From WM-3-3 sp041660045 (GTDB taxonomy: Bacteria; Pseudomonadota; Gammaproteobacteria; Methylococcales; Methylomonadaceae): DNA of 64,000 nt. Below are positions 16,558 through 25,096 of this stretch, in pieces. The translations under genes were made by a program, and so were the position numbers. The notes under the pieces are model-generated. The model was not told the origin of the DNA and made no database searches. It worked only from the letters and a program-made list of their open reading frames with translations. Position 1 is the first letter of the stretch, and the number at the start of each line of letters is the position of its first letter. The stretch lies in assembly GCA_041660045.1 (NCBI GenBank), contig JBAZXA010000003.1, positions 1 through 64,000 on the forward strand. Direction: 5' to 3'.

Positions 16558-18054
16558 TTAATTGGTCGCGCTGGTTTTTTTAGCTTGAGCTAATTCTTTT
16601 TTTAATGAACTGATATTTCTAGGCACTGATTTTCTAAATTCTAAGGGTAATGTCTGCCTTACGCTACTTGCTTGGCCAGCATTTTCATAAGCGCCATAGA
16701 ATAAAATATATTTTTCTAAACCATTAACAGTTTTTTTTATATAACCTAAATCTGCCGATAACGCTGGATATTTGCGCAAAACGTCTTCTGCCGATTTTTG
16801 TTTGGTCAACACCATCAACTGCAAAGTGTAGTATTTATCCGATTGCGCTGCCAGCCATGTTTCTCCATTTGAGCTGCTAACACCAGTTTTTATAGGCGTA
16901 TTGACCGCTGCCAAACCTTGTTCCGTAACACGTTTAGGATCAATTTCCGAATCTGTCGCCGGCTTGGCTTTGTCTATGCTAGCAGCCTGGTCTAAAGATT
17001 TAGGCGTATTTTTTGCCGTCAATTGCTGATTATCTTCTTGCCCTTCCGGTGCCTCCGCCTCATGCGCATTAACCGAAAGACCATCCACTAAAGCTTCGTT
17101 ATCCTGTGGTGAATGCTCGGATTGCCCTAAAAGAATTGGACTTTGGTATTGGGTATTTGCTTTTTCATTAGGCATGGCCGCTAAAGAGGCGTTACCCAAC
17201 GGGGGTTCTGTTGGAACAGGGCTAAGTTGATGCCCTGCTGTAGCAGCCGTCCCGGTAACACTTTGATGGCGGCCATATTTAGCCGACCCTAGCCACTGCA
17301 GCATTAATGCCAAAGCAATCAATGCGGCAACGGAGGTATACAGCAACCACTTAACCCCAACATTTTTTGCCGCTACCGGTAAATTTGGCAGTTTAGCAAT
17401 AATTCGACCCGGTATGCCATGGCTGTCATGATAGATTTTTGTAATCAAGGCATCACTAATTGCCGTCAAAGGCATTTGGGTACTGGCCTGTATGGCCAAG
17501 TATTGTAAAAACTCACCACATTGCTTTTCAGTTAACGGCAGTAACTCGATAAAATGACATTGGTCTATCGCGGGATCACTGCTACTTTTGATATGCAATT
17601 CATCCGGTGTTAAAGCCAAAACTAAGCGAATTTGCTGATTTGCTGCGGCATATTGAATTAAACTGGCTATCAATCCAGGCACTAATGCCCCTGCATTATC
17701 CAGGATCAGCACTGTTTTTTTTACTGGCGTGGCCAATGCTTGTGTGTTTTTTAACGGCGCCTTTTGGGCTAGCTGGTTATGGATGGCTTCAAAACTTAAA
17801 TCAGCATGGCCTTGGATGAAACAATATTCGCAACCGACAATTTTTTGCGCTTGCAAGCCACCTAAAAAAGTTGTTTTACCTATCCCATCAGGGCCACAAA
17901 CCACTAAAGTTTGGGATAGATTGACGATTAAATGCGTCAGTAACTCGAGTTTTTGGGTCCGTTCTTGGGTAATTAAAAAATAACCTGCTGATTTTTTGGC
18001 TTCAGCGTTACCACTTTTTTGATACGTGAAAGTATCAAGCTCTGCCATATTCAT
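16558..18054 (-). CDS. damX: DamX-like ATPase/SPOR-domain cell-division protein
   Basis: 498 residues: an ExeA-like AAA ATPase domain with Walker A GPDGIGKTT (54-62) and Walker B VLILDNAG, one transmembrane helix at about 236-254, a low-complexity Pro/Glu/Ala-rich periplasmic linker (260-400), and a C-terminal SPOR domain (about 418-495, YYTLQLMVLTKQKSAEDVL). SPOR domains bind denuded septal peptidoglycan, so the protein probably localises to the division site. The gene starts inside the 3' end of aroB (20-bp overlap), the classic aroB-damX arrangement. E. coli DamX lacks an evident intact Walker motif; here it looks intact. Confidence 0.88.
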   Translation of the reverse strand: MNMAELDTFTYQKSGNAEAKKSAGYFLITQERTQKLELLTHLIVNLSQTLVVCGPDGIGKTTFLGGLQAQKIVGCEYCFIQGHADLSFEAIHNQLAQKAPLKNTQALATPVKKTVLILDNAGALVPGLIASLIQYAAANQQIRLVLALTPDELHIKSSSDPAIDQCHFIELLPLTEKQCGEFLQYLAIQASTQMPLTAISDALITKIYHDSHGIPGRIIAKLPNLPVAAKNVGVKWLLYTSVAALIALALMLQWLGSAKYGRHQSVTGTAATAGHQLSPVPTEPPLGNASLAAMPNEKANTQYQSPILLGQSEHSPQDNEALVDGLSVNAHEAEAPEGQEDNQQLTAKNTPKSLDQAASIDKAKPATDSEIDPKRVTEQGLAAVNTPIKTGVSSSNGETWLAAQSDKYYTLQLMVLTKQKSAEDVLRKYPALSADLGYIKKTVNGLEKYILFYGAYENAGQASSVRQTLPLEFRKSVPRNISSLKKELAQAKKTSATN

Positions 18055-19117
18055 TAAGCGCCACTTGCAAAACTTGTTTGTCTATATTGGTAGGCAAGGT
18101 AGCTAAACCTATGCTTTTTAATAAGATCAGCCTAATTTGTCCATCTACATTTTTCTTGTCCACTTCCATCAGCTCTATAAATAGATTGGCATCCAGTGTT
18201 TTCGGCGGCAAAATCGGCAGCAGTGCTTTTTTAAATAAGGCTATAATTCTGTCAACCTCTTGTTGTTGTAGCCAGCCCAAGCTTTTAGAAAGTTCGGCTG
18301 CTTGACAAGTACCAATCGCTACCGCTTCCCCATGCAGAAACTGCCGGTATTGGGTGCCCGTTTCGATGGCATGGCCAAAGGTATGACCTAAATTTAAGGT
18401 TGCCCTAACCCCGCTTTCGGTTTCATCTTCGGCGACGACTTCGGCCTTATTTAGACACGAGCGTTCTATGGCATACGCTAGCCCTGTCTTATCACGTGCC
18501 AATAAAGCGTCCATATTGTCTTCAAGCCAGTTAAAAAACTCGCCATCCCGAATCAAACCGTATTTGATCACTTCCGCTAAACCTGCAGAAAATTGCCGCG
18601 CATCTAAGGTGTCCAAGACGCTAGTATCGGCAATCACGCATTGCGGTTGGTAAAAGGCGCCGATCATGTTTTTGCCTAAAACATGATTTACACCCGTTTT
18701 ACCACCCACTGACGAATCCACTTGTGCCAATAATGTCGTCGGGATTTGTATAAACTTTATACCACGCTGATAGCAAGCCGCCGCAAAACCACCCATATCA
18801 CCAATTACACCACCGCCTAATGCTATTAGCGTTGCGTTGCGGTTGAATTTATAGGTGAGTAAGCCATCAAAAACTTTGTTGACATATTCTAAGGTTTTAA
18901 ATTGCTCACCATCGGGCAAAATTACGGTTTGCACGTTATAGCCCGTTAAGCTACTTAGTAGGTTTGCCAAATAAAGCGGGGCAACTGTTTCATTGGTGAG
19001 CACTAATACTTGTTGCGATTGGATATGCTTGGAGAACAACCCGGCTTGGCCTAATAGGCCTGAGCCTATGTATATAGGGTAACTACGCACCCCTAATTGG
19101 ACAACTAATTGTTTCAT
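18035..19117 (-). CDS. aroB: 3-dehydroquinate synthase
   Basis: 360 residues of the AroB family. Visible are the NAD-binding GGGVIGDMGGFAAACYQRG, PTTLLAQVDSSVGGKTGVN with the catalytic Lys, and the metal ligands in AEVIKYG, LNLGHTFGHAIE and HGEAVAIG. It turns DAHP into 3-dehydroquinate, step two of the shikimate pathway. The gene begins one base after the aroK stop, so the pair is co-translated. Its 3' end overlaps damX. Confidence 0.97.
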   Translation of the reverse strand: MKQLVVQLGVRSYPIYIGSGLLGQAGLFSKHIQSQQVLVLTNETVAPLYLANLLSSLTGYNVQTVILPDGEQFKTLEYVNKVFDGLLTYKFNRNATLIALGGGVIGDMGGFAAACYQRGIKFIQIPTTLLAQVDSSVGGKTGVNHVLGKNMIGAFYQPQCVIADTSVLDTLDARQFSAGLAEVIKYGLIRDGEFFNWLEDNMDALLARDKTGLAYAIERSCLNKAEVVAEDETESGVRATLNLGHTFGHAIETGTQYRQFLHGEAVAIGTCQAAELSKSLGWLQQQEVDRIIALFKKALLPILPPKTLDANLFIELMEVDKKNVDGQIRLILLKSIGLATLPTNIDKQVLQVALNEYGRA

Positions 19118-19118
19118 T

Positions 19119-19640
19119 TCATTGACTTCTTAAACTATATTTTTCCAAGATGCGGTTGATTACAACTTTGTTTTGAGTGGCGCCAGTATCTACCTGATAA
19201 TCCGCACAGGCTAAATAGAGTGGCTCCCGCTGGTGAAATAAACAATTTATCCGCTCTCTTGGGTTTTCGGTTTGTAGTAACGGTCTTTGGGTATCCCGAC
19301 GCGTACGTTCTAATATCCTATCTACCGAACATTTTAAATAAACCACAAAGCCGGTTTGTTTTAGCGCCATTCGATTTTCTTCGCGTAAAATCGCGCCACC
19401 ACCTGTAGCCAGCACTATGCCTTGCAGCATGGTGAGTTGTAAGATCATTTTTTGTTCCCGGTCCCGGAAGCCTGCCTCACCTTCAAATTCGAAGATAGTT
19501 GGAATATCGACCCCGGTAATTTGTTCGATGGCTTTATCGCTGTCATAAAAAGGCCGCTTAAGTGCTTTGGCCAATTGTTTGCCTATTGTGGTTTTACCCA
19601 CCCCCATTAAGCCGATTAGGTAAATATTTTCGGGTTCCAT
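19119..19640 (-). CDS. aroK: Shikimate kinase
   Basis: About 173 residues with the P-loop GLMGVGKTTIGKQLA, the shikimate-binding DSDKAIEQ and FRDRE, and GGGAILREENR. It phosphorylates shikimate at the 3-position. I start at the ATG at 19640; the preceding TTG is in frame but redundant. A strong hairpin separates it from pilQ upstream, so aroK-aroB-damX-hemE may be transcribed partly on its own. Confidence 0.96.
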   Translation of the reverse strand: MEPENIYLIGLMGVGKTTIGKQLAKALKRPFYDSDKAIEQITGVDIPTIFEFEGEAGFRDREQKMILQLTMLQGIVLATGGGAILREENRMALKQTGFVVYLKCSVDRILERTRRDTQRPLLQTENPRERINCLFHQREPLYLACADYQVDTGATQNKVVINRILEKYSLRSQ

Positions 19641-19661
19641 CAAGCTTTAGTCAGTTGAACC

Positions 19662-19696
19662 GAATAAAAAGGGGGCATTATGCCCCCTTTTTATTC
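19662..19696. terminator. Strong terminator between pilQ and aroK
   Basis: A perfect 16-bp stem, GAATAAAAAGGGGGCA / TGCCCCCTTTTTATTC, with a 3-base loop and A/T runs on both sides of the GC core. It can end pilQ transcripts on the minus strand, leaving only read-through into aroK. Confidence 0.88.
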
Positions 19697-19707
19697 CGAA
19701 TAGAAGT

Positions 19708-22029
19708 TTATCGATTAGCCAAGGCATCCCTAATGATCTTAGGCGTAATAAAAACCAGCAATTCGGAGCGGTCATCCTGCTTAGTCGTACGCTTAAATAA
19801 AAAGCCTATGCCTGGCAAATCGCCAAAAAAGGGTACTTTATTGACGGAGTCGTTGTTGGTGCTTTCATATATACCCCCTAAAACCACTGTTTCACCATCA
19901 TTAACCCTGATATTGGTTTTCACTTGACGGGTGTTGATACCTACACCACTAGGCGTGGTTGCTCCCGGTGAGTCTTGAGTAATCAATAAGTCCATGATAA
20001 TACTACCACTAGGTGTTATTTGTGGCGTGACATCTAGGGTTAAGGTAGCGTCTATAAACTGGGTTTGTGTACCGGCATTGCTGACGGTTTGAAATGGCAG
20101 CTGGGTTCCTTGCTTAATATTAGCTTGGCAACGATCGGCGGTCATTATCCTTGGATTAGAGATAATTTCTGCCAAATTCTGATTTTGTAAGGCTGATAAT
20201 TCAAGGTTTAATACATAATCAGCCCCGTTAACCAAGGTAAGCCCTAAAGCTCCACCGCTACCGGCGCCTACCGCTGCACCCAAATCGGTTAACAAATCTT
20301 GCGACGTGATAGTTGCCGGGGTTGATGTTCCTGAAGTAGTGGACGTGCCATCAGAATTTAGTGTGGTTGTCGTGGTGGTAGTGCCTAAATCACCCCGAGT
20401 ACCCGCTCCGCCAAAACCAAAACCATTTCCACCACCAGCATTTTGGCGTTTAGCAGCACCAAACCGTACCCCTAAATCTTTCAAAAAGTTATTATTAGCT
20501 AATACTATCCTGGATTCTATCATCACTTGGCGAACAGGCACATCTAACCGATGTATTAGGGCTTTAGCCTCTTCTATACGCTTAGCTGTTTCCCGTAAAA
20601 TTAAGGTGTTAGTCCTGGAATCAACCACCGCTGATCCCCGGGCAGATAAAATACGGCGTTCTTCATTGGCATTGCTGCCAGACGAACCCGATCCCGCACC
20701 AGCACTGCTAGAGCTGCTGCCAAATGATGGCGCTGAGCCGGACGACGCACTCGCTGATTTGGCAACACCACAACTCCCAAAGGCACCAGTATCTACGCCA
20801 TTTAATAAATTCCTAAAATTTTCTGCGCGGGCATAATTGACTTTTATGTACTCGGTGACCAAGGGCTCCAGCTTTTCAACCACATTTTCAGTTTCCCTTT
20901 GCTTTTCCTTATATTCCTTAACTTTTCCCACGGGGGCAATTAAGGTGACATTGCCTGTCTCATATTTTTCTAAGCCTTTGGTCAACATGACAAAATCTAA
21001 GGCTTCATCCCAGGGCACGTCATCCAGTTTTAGCGTTACGGTACCGGTAACATCATCACCCGCAACAACATTTTGACCGGTAAATTCGGCTAATATGGAT
21101 ATTACACTGCGTATATCGATATCCTGAAAATTTAAAGATAAGCGTTCACCCGTATATTTTTCACGCTGGCTTTTTAAGGTATCTTTCTCTGCACTGGTCA
21201 GCGGCCTGAATTCTATGGTGAGCAAACCTTCTGTTTGAAATAAGGAGTAGTCATACAGGCTATTTTGCATACCTACTGTTAGGGTAGTTTCCCGATTTGA
21301 TGAAAACACATCAATATATTTAACCGGTGTCGCAAAATCAGTGACATCCAATTTTCTTGCCAAATCGGCAGGCAAGGTCGTGTTCAACAAGCTGATAATG
21401 ACTTTGCCACCTTCTTCCTTACTATTAACAATAGTATTTGGGTTAGCTAACGACACTAAAATTCGGCCTTCGCCCTGCCCGCCGCGTTTAAAATCAAAAC
21501 CACTGACATTTTGTTGCGGAATCAAACTAGATATTGCCGGTTTCACCGACTTTTTAAAACTGGCATCATCGCGTTCTGGAATAACCGATTTGGCATTGGT
21601 CAACGTTAGCAAGACCTTATTGCCTTCAACTTTAGTTTCAAAAGGTACTGATTCGGATAAATTAACCACAACCCGTAACCTGTCACCACCTTCAGCAACA
21701 TTAATACTATTAGCCACACCTTGGTTAATGGGGAATAGCTTTTTATCCAAACCATTTTTTACCCCAGTAAAATCTAGGGCTATGCGAGCAGGATTGTTGG
21801 TTTGAAAGACTTTAGGTTCAACGGCCAAAGCATCCATTTCGAGCTGTATGAGTAATTTATCGCCGGCTTTAGACGCGACATCGAGGTGTTGAAGTTTAAG
21901 CTCTTGTGCGTTAACGATATGCAATCCGCCAGTTGCCGCCAGCAATGCGCCCAACATCCCCTGCAGGCAAAAACGGCCTAACCTATTCAACATATTACCG
22001 CCTTGTTTCTTAATCATCTGTATCACCAT
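19708..22029 (-). CDS. pilQ: Type IV pilus secretin PilQ
   Basis: 773 residues: signal peptide, two AMIN domains that bind peptidoglycan (about 40-270), a secretin N0/STN domain (SLNFQDIDIRSVISILAEFT), an N1 domain, and the secretin barrel at the C-terminus (VPVRQVMIESRIVLANNNFL to PFFGDLPGIGFLF). It forms the outer-membrane pore for the pilus. Two low-complexity inserts are unusual in size: Ser/Gly-rich at about 416-457, and Gly- then Thr-rich at about 523-583. ATGs at 22017 and 21993 are alternative starts, the latter with AAGGCGG upstream. It is the last gene of pilMNOPQ. Confidence 0.95.
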   Translation of the reverse strand: MVIQMIKKQGGNMLNRLGRFCLQGMLGALLAATGGLHIVNAQELKLQHLDVASKAGDKLLIQLEMDALAVEPKVFQTNNPARIALDFTGVKNGLDKKLFPINQGVANSINVAEGGDRLRVVVNLSESVPFETKVEGNKVLLTLTNAKSVIPERDDASFKKSVKPAISSLIPQQNVSGFDFKRGGQGEGRILVSLANPNTIVNSKEEGGKVIISLLNTTLPADLARKLDVTDFATPVKYIDVFSSNRETTLTVGMQNSLYDYSLFQTEGLLTIEFRPLTSAEKDTLKSQREKYTGERLSLNFQDIDIRSVISILAEFTGQNVVAGDDVTGTVTLKLDDVPWDEALDFVMLTKGLEKYETGNVTLIAPVGKVKEYKEKQRETENVVEKLEPLVTEYIKVNYARAENFRNLLNGVDTGAFGSCGVAKSASASSGSAPSFGSSSSSAGAGSGSSGSNANEERRILSARGSAVVDSRTNTLILRETAKRIEEAKALIHRLDVPVRQVMIESRIVLANNNFLKDLGVRFGAAKRQNAGGGNGFGFGGAGTRGDLGTTTTTTTLNSDGTSTTSGTSTPATITSQDLLTDLGAAVGAGSGGALGLTLVNGADYVLNLELSALQNQNLAEIISNPRIMTADRCQANIKQGTQLPFQTVSNAGTQTQFIDATLTLDVTPQITPSGSIIMDLLITQDSPGATTPSGVGINTRQVKTNIRVNDGETVVLGGIYESTNNDSVNKVPFFGDLPGIGFLFKRTTKQDDRSELLVFITPKIIRDALANR

Positions 22030-22033
22030 AAAA

Positions 22034-22594
22034 TCACTCGGTCAAAGCCAATGAAGCCAGTTGCTCACGCCAAACGCCAGGCTTATCGGGAACAATTTCC
22101 ATCAGTTCAATTTTGTCTTTTAATATGCGGATTACTTTTCCGTAATTCTTACCCATGTAATTTCCGACGCGGACACGATGAATAGTGCCGTCGCTAGCTT
22201 TAACCAAACCCCATAAATTAGCTTTAATCACCACAGTTCCTGCCATTCTTAAACTATCTAGCGGAAAAGCTTCCAAATCTTCTTTGCGCCGGGTGGTGTC
22301 TGGTTTGATGCCACTTCCGCTAGCCACTTCTTCGGTTTGCACTTCACCTTCTTCGCCATTCGCTTGAAAGGGATCGCGCAAACCTTCAGGGTTAAAAATA
22401 AAGGGTTCAACCACCTTGATTTCGGGTAAGGGTTCAATTTGGCCTTTAGGCCTAACCTTGACCTCATTAATGTATTGCTTAAGATCCGTTAGATCATCAT
22501 TACCACAGCCACTTAATAATGTGATGAAAAACAAACTGGCTAGTGAAAAGAGTTTAGGCTTTGCCGCTCGAATAAATGCTTCTGCTGCTATCAT
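22034..22594 (-). CDS. pilP: Type IV pilus lipoprotein PilP
   Basis: 186 residues with a lipobox LLSGC (Cys30), a disordered Pro-rich linker (RPKGQIEPLPEIKVVEPF), and a C-terminal beta-sandwich domain (VVIKANLWGLVKASDGTIHRV, residues about 120-180). PilP links the inner-membrane PilNO complex to the PilQ secretin in the periplasm. Its ATG overlaps the pilO stop by four bases (ATGA). Confidence 0.94.
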   Translation of the reverse strand: MIAAEAFIRAAKPKLFSLASLFFITLLSGCGNDDLTDLKQYINEVKVRPKGQIEPLPEIKVVEPFIFNPEGLRDPFQANGEEGEVQTEEVASGSGIKPDTTRRKEDLEAFPLDSLRMAGTVVIKANLWGLVKASDGTIHRVRVGNYMGKNYGKVIRILKDKIELMEIVPDKPGVWREQLASLALTE

Positions 22595-23211
22595 CTTTGC
22601 CCTCTTCTCTTTTTAGGCGCCGACCCAGCATCTGAAACATTACTTTCATTATAGGTCTTAACTGTCGCATTCATAACAATAAGATTATTTTTTTTATCTT
22701 CAGGCGTCATGCTAACATCATGCATGGTAACAATTCTGGGCAAGGACGCTAAGCCACTAACAAACAAGCCTAATTCGTCATATTTGCCGACAACTTGAAT
22801 GGCAATAGGCAATTCAGAATAAAAATCTTTATTTACTGGGGCGCCAGGCCGAAACAATCTAAATTCTAAACCACTTGCCAATCCCGTCTGAGTAATGTCA
22901 ACCAATAAACTGGCGACCTCTTCTTCGGTAGGCATTTGTTTTAGCATTTCCCCTAAAGAATCTTCAATTTGATCTAATTGATCTTTGTAACTTTGTAAAT
23001 TTACCGCTTTTTTCTGTTTAACTTCAAAAGTAGTCTTCAATTCCGGTTCTTTCTTTTCTGTAGTATCTAATTCTTCAATCCTATCTAATGTATCAAAATA
23101 AATCCCAGCACCCGCTACCAACACACAAATAATAGCGATAGCAGCAACTTTTATCGGTAAAGGCCAATTGCCAGAGGCATTAAAATCCCAGTTAATTTCC
23201 GATAAATTCAT
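22591..23211 (-). CDS. pilO: Type IV pilus inner-membrane protein PilO
   Basis: 206 residues with one N-terminal transmembrane helix (about 21-42), a coiled-coil stretch (ETTEKKEPEL through LKQMP), and a ferredoxin-like core at about 110-190 with the family motif FYSELPIAIQVVGKYDELGLF. It dimerises with PilN to form the alignment complex. Three bases separate it from pilN upstream; it overlaps pilP downstream. Confidence 0.94.
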   Translation of the reverse strand: MNLSEINWDFNASGNWPLPIKVAAIAIICVLVAGAGIYFDTLDRIEELDTTEKKEPELKTTFEVKQKKAVNLQSYKDQLDQIEDSLGEMLKQMPTEEEVASLLVDITQTGLASGLEFRLFRPGAPVNKDFYSELPIAIQVVGKYDELGLFVSGLASLPRIVTMHDVSMTPEDKKNNLIVMNATVKTYNESNVSDAGSAPKKRRGQR

Positions 23212-23214
23212 GAC

Positions 23215-23784
23215 TTAGCCTCCCTTTTTAGCATCTTCATTTTGCTTACCTTGCTTGGCTTGTAAGATAAAATCGCTTAAGGCATCTACATTGGCTTTAC
23301 TTGGTGACTGGATCACATCTAATTTGGGCAGTTGTAACCATGGCGAGGTTTCTATGGTGCGCATAAAACTGGAGATTCGGGCATTGGATTGTGACTTACC
23401 ATTAAAAATAAGCCCTGTGCCGGTTTGGGTAAGCTTAGTGAGAAAAATGCCTTCAGGCGTTATCTTGGCAATTTCATCAAATAAATGGACGATTTCAGGC
23501 CGGCTTTCCTGTAGTTTTTGGATCAATTCTATTTTCGCCAGGAGTTTGCTTTTCTTTTCTTCAATGGTTTTAATTTCAGCAATTTTTATATCCAGCAGCG
23601 CTATTTCATCCTGCAACGTTTTGTTTCTTTGTTCTTGATAATCAATTAAGCCATCAATATACAGGTGTACCATCGTCAGTATCGCTATGGTAACCAACAC
23701 AGATGCGGCAATGCGGGCTATAAAGTCTTGTTTTTTCTGCTTACGCAGTTCTTCGCGCCATGGCAGTAAATTGATTTTTACCAT
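23215..23784 (-). CDS. pilN: Type IV pilus inner-membrane protein PilN
   Basis: 189 residues. The N-terminal motif INLLPWREELR (4-14) is the cytoplasmic tail that docks into PilM. It is followed by a transmembrane helix (about 26-45), a coiled coil, and a periplasmic domain (EGIFLTKLTQTGTGLIFNG). Its ATG overlaps the pilM stop by one base (TAATG). Confidence 0.95.
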   Translation of the reverse strand: MVKINLLPWREELRKQKKQDFIARIAASVLVTIAILTMVHLYIDGLIDYQEQRNKTLQDEIALLDIKIAEIKTIEEKKSKLLAKIELIQKLQESRPEIVHLFDEIAKITPEGIFLTKLTQTGTGLIFNGKSQSNARISSFMRTIETSPWLQLPKLDVIQSPSKANVDALSDFILQAKQGKQNEDAKKGG

Positions 23785-24845
23785 TAGTCAAAACTCCTCA
23801 GCGCCAAGCCACAAGCTATCATCATGGCTGGGGCATCATTGCTTAAAATCTGAGGTTTAATTTTGTTTGACAATGCCATATTAATAAACGGATTAGCCAC
23901 ATATGCCGTCACCCCTAAACTTTGTTCAACCAATTTGTCTACCCCAGGAATAGAGGCACAACCACCCGCTAAGATGATGCCATCGATATTCCTGTTCGCG
24001 CTAGAGGACACAAAAAACTGCAAGGATCTAGCAATTTGCTGAACCATCGCCTTTTTGAATGGCTCGAGCACATCGGTTGTATAATTGTCCGGTAAGCCGC
24101 CATGACGTTTTGCCAAACCGGCTTCTTCATAAGATAGCCCATAGCGCCTTTGGATTTCTTCTGTAAGCTGTTTACCACCAAACCCTTGTTCCCGTGTATA
24201 AACCGTGCGCGCACCATACAATACATTGAGGGTCGCCATAGTGGCCCCAACATCGACTATCGCTATGGTTTGGTTATCTAAGGCGTCGGGTAATTGATCG
24301 GCCAATAGCGTAAACGCGTTTTCCATGGCAAAGGCTTCGACATCAACAATTTTTGCCTTCAAGCCAGCCTGGCTTAAGGCCTCCAGGCGGTCATCCACAT
24401 TTTCTTTACGCGAGGCAGCTAGCAGGACATCAACCATTTCAGGATTATTTTCGTTAGTGCCTTGGATTTCAAAATCAAAGTTAACCTCATCCAGTGAATA
24501 CGGCACATATTGATCCGCTTCGATCATGATCTGCTCTTCCATTTCGTCTCCGGCCCAAGACGCTGGCATCGTGATCACTTTAGTCATCACCGCAGAACCT
24601 GCCACAGCAACTGACGCTTGTTTCAGTTTAGACCCGGAGTTTTTTAAGGCTACTTTAATCGCGTTGGCAATCACATCAACATTGGCAATACTTTTATCAA
24701 TCACCGCATCCTGCGGCAATGGTGCAACGGCATAGCTTTCTACCCGATATCTTGCACCAACCTTACTTAACTCCAGCAATTTAACTGCGGCAGTGCTGAT
24801 ATCAATACCAAGAACCGCATTCTGTTTTTTACCAAACCAGTTCAT
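23784..24845 (-). CDS. pilM: Type IV pilus actin-like ATPase PilM
   Basis: 353 residues of the actin/FtsA fold: phosphate-1 loop GIDISTAAVKLLELSK (13-28), TIAIVDVGATMATLNVLYG (phosphate 2), and IILAGGCASIPGVDKLVEQ near the C-terminus. It sits at the cytoplasmic face and binds the PilN tail. It is the first gene of the pilMNOPQ operon and faces away from ponA across a 251-bp divergent promoter region, the usual gammaproteobacterial layout. Confidence 0.96.
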   Translation of the reverse strand: MNWFGKKQNAVLGIDISTAAVKLLELSKVGARYRVESYAVAPLPQDAVIDKSIANVDVIANAIKVALKNSGSKLKQASVAVAGSAVMTKVITMPASWAGDEMEEQIMIEADQYVPYSLDEVNFDFEIQGTNENNPEMVDVLLAASRKENVDDRLEALSQAGLKAKIVDVEAFAMENAFTLLADQLPDALDNQTIAIVDVGATMATLNVLYGARTVYTREQGFGGKQLTEEIQRRYGLSYEEAGLAKRHGGLPDNYTTDVLEPFKKAMVQQIARSLQFFVSSSANRNIDGIILAGGCASIPGVDKLVEQSLGVTAYVANPFINMALSNKIKPQILSNDAPAMMIACGLALRSFD

Positions 24846-25096
24846 TAACTAACCCTATTAACTTAATACCTGTAAGGCGTTATTATCCTTGCAAAACTCG
24901 CCTTAACACCCAAAAATCGCTTATCCGAAGTATAGTTAGCTTTTTTAATTTAATTTGAAAATATTCAATTTATTTGCCTTAATGATTACTCTATACTCAA
25001 ACGAGAAATAACCATCCATGCCTATGCGCCCAATTAACGGCTTTAGCTTAAGCATTTAGACTGCAACATTAACTTAGGACAATTGGTATCATTACC

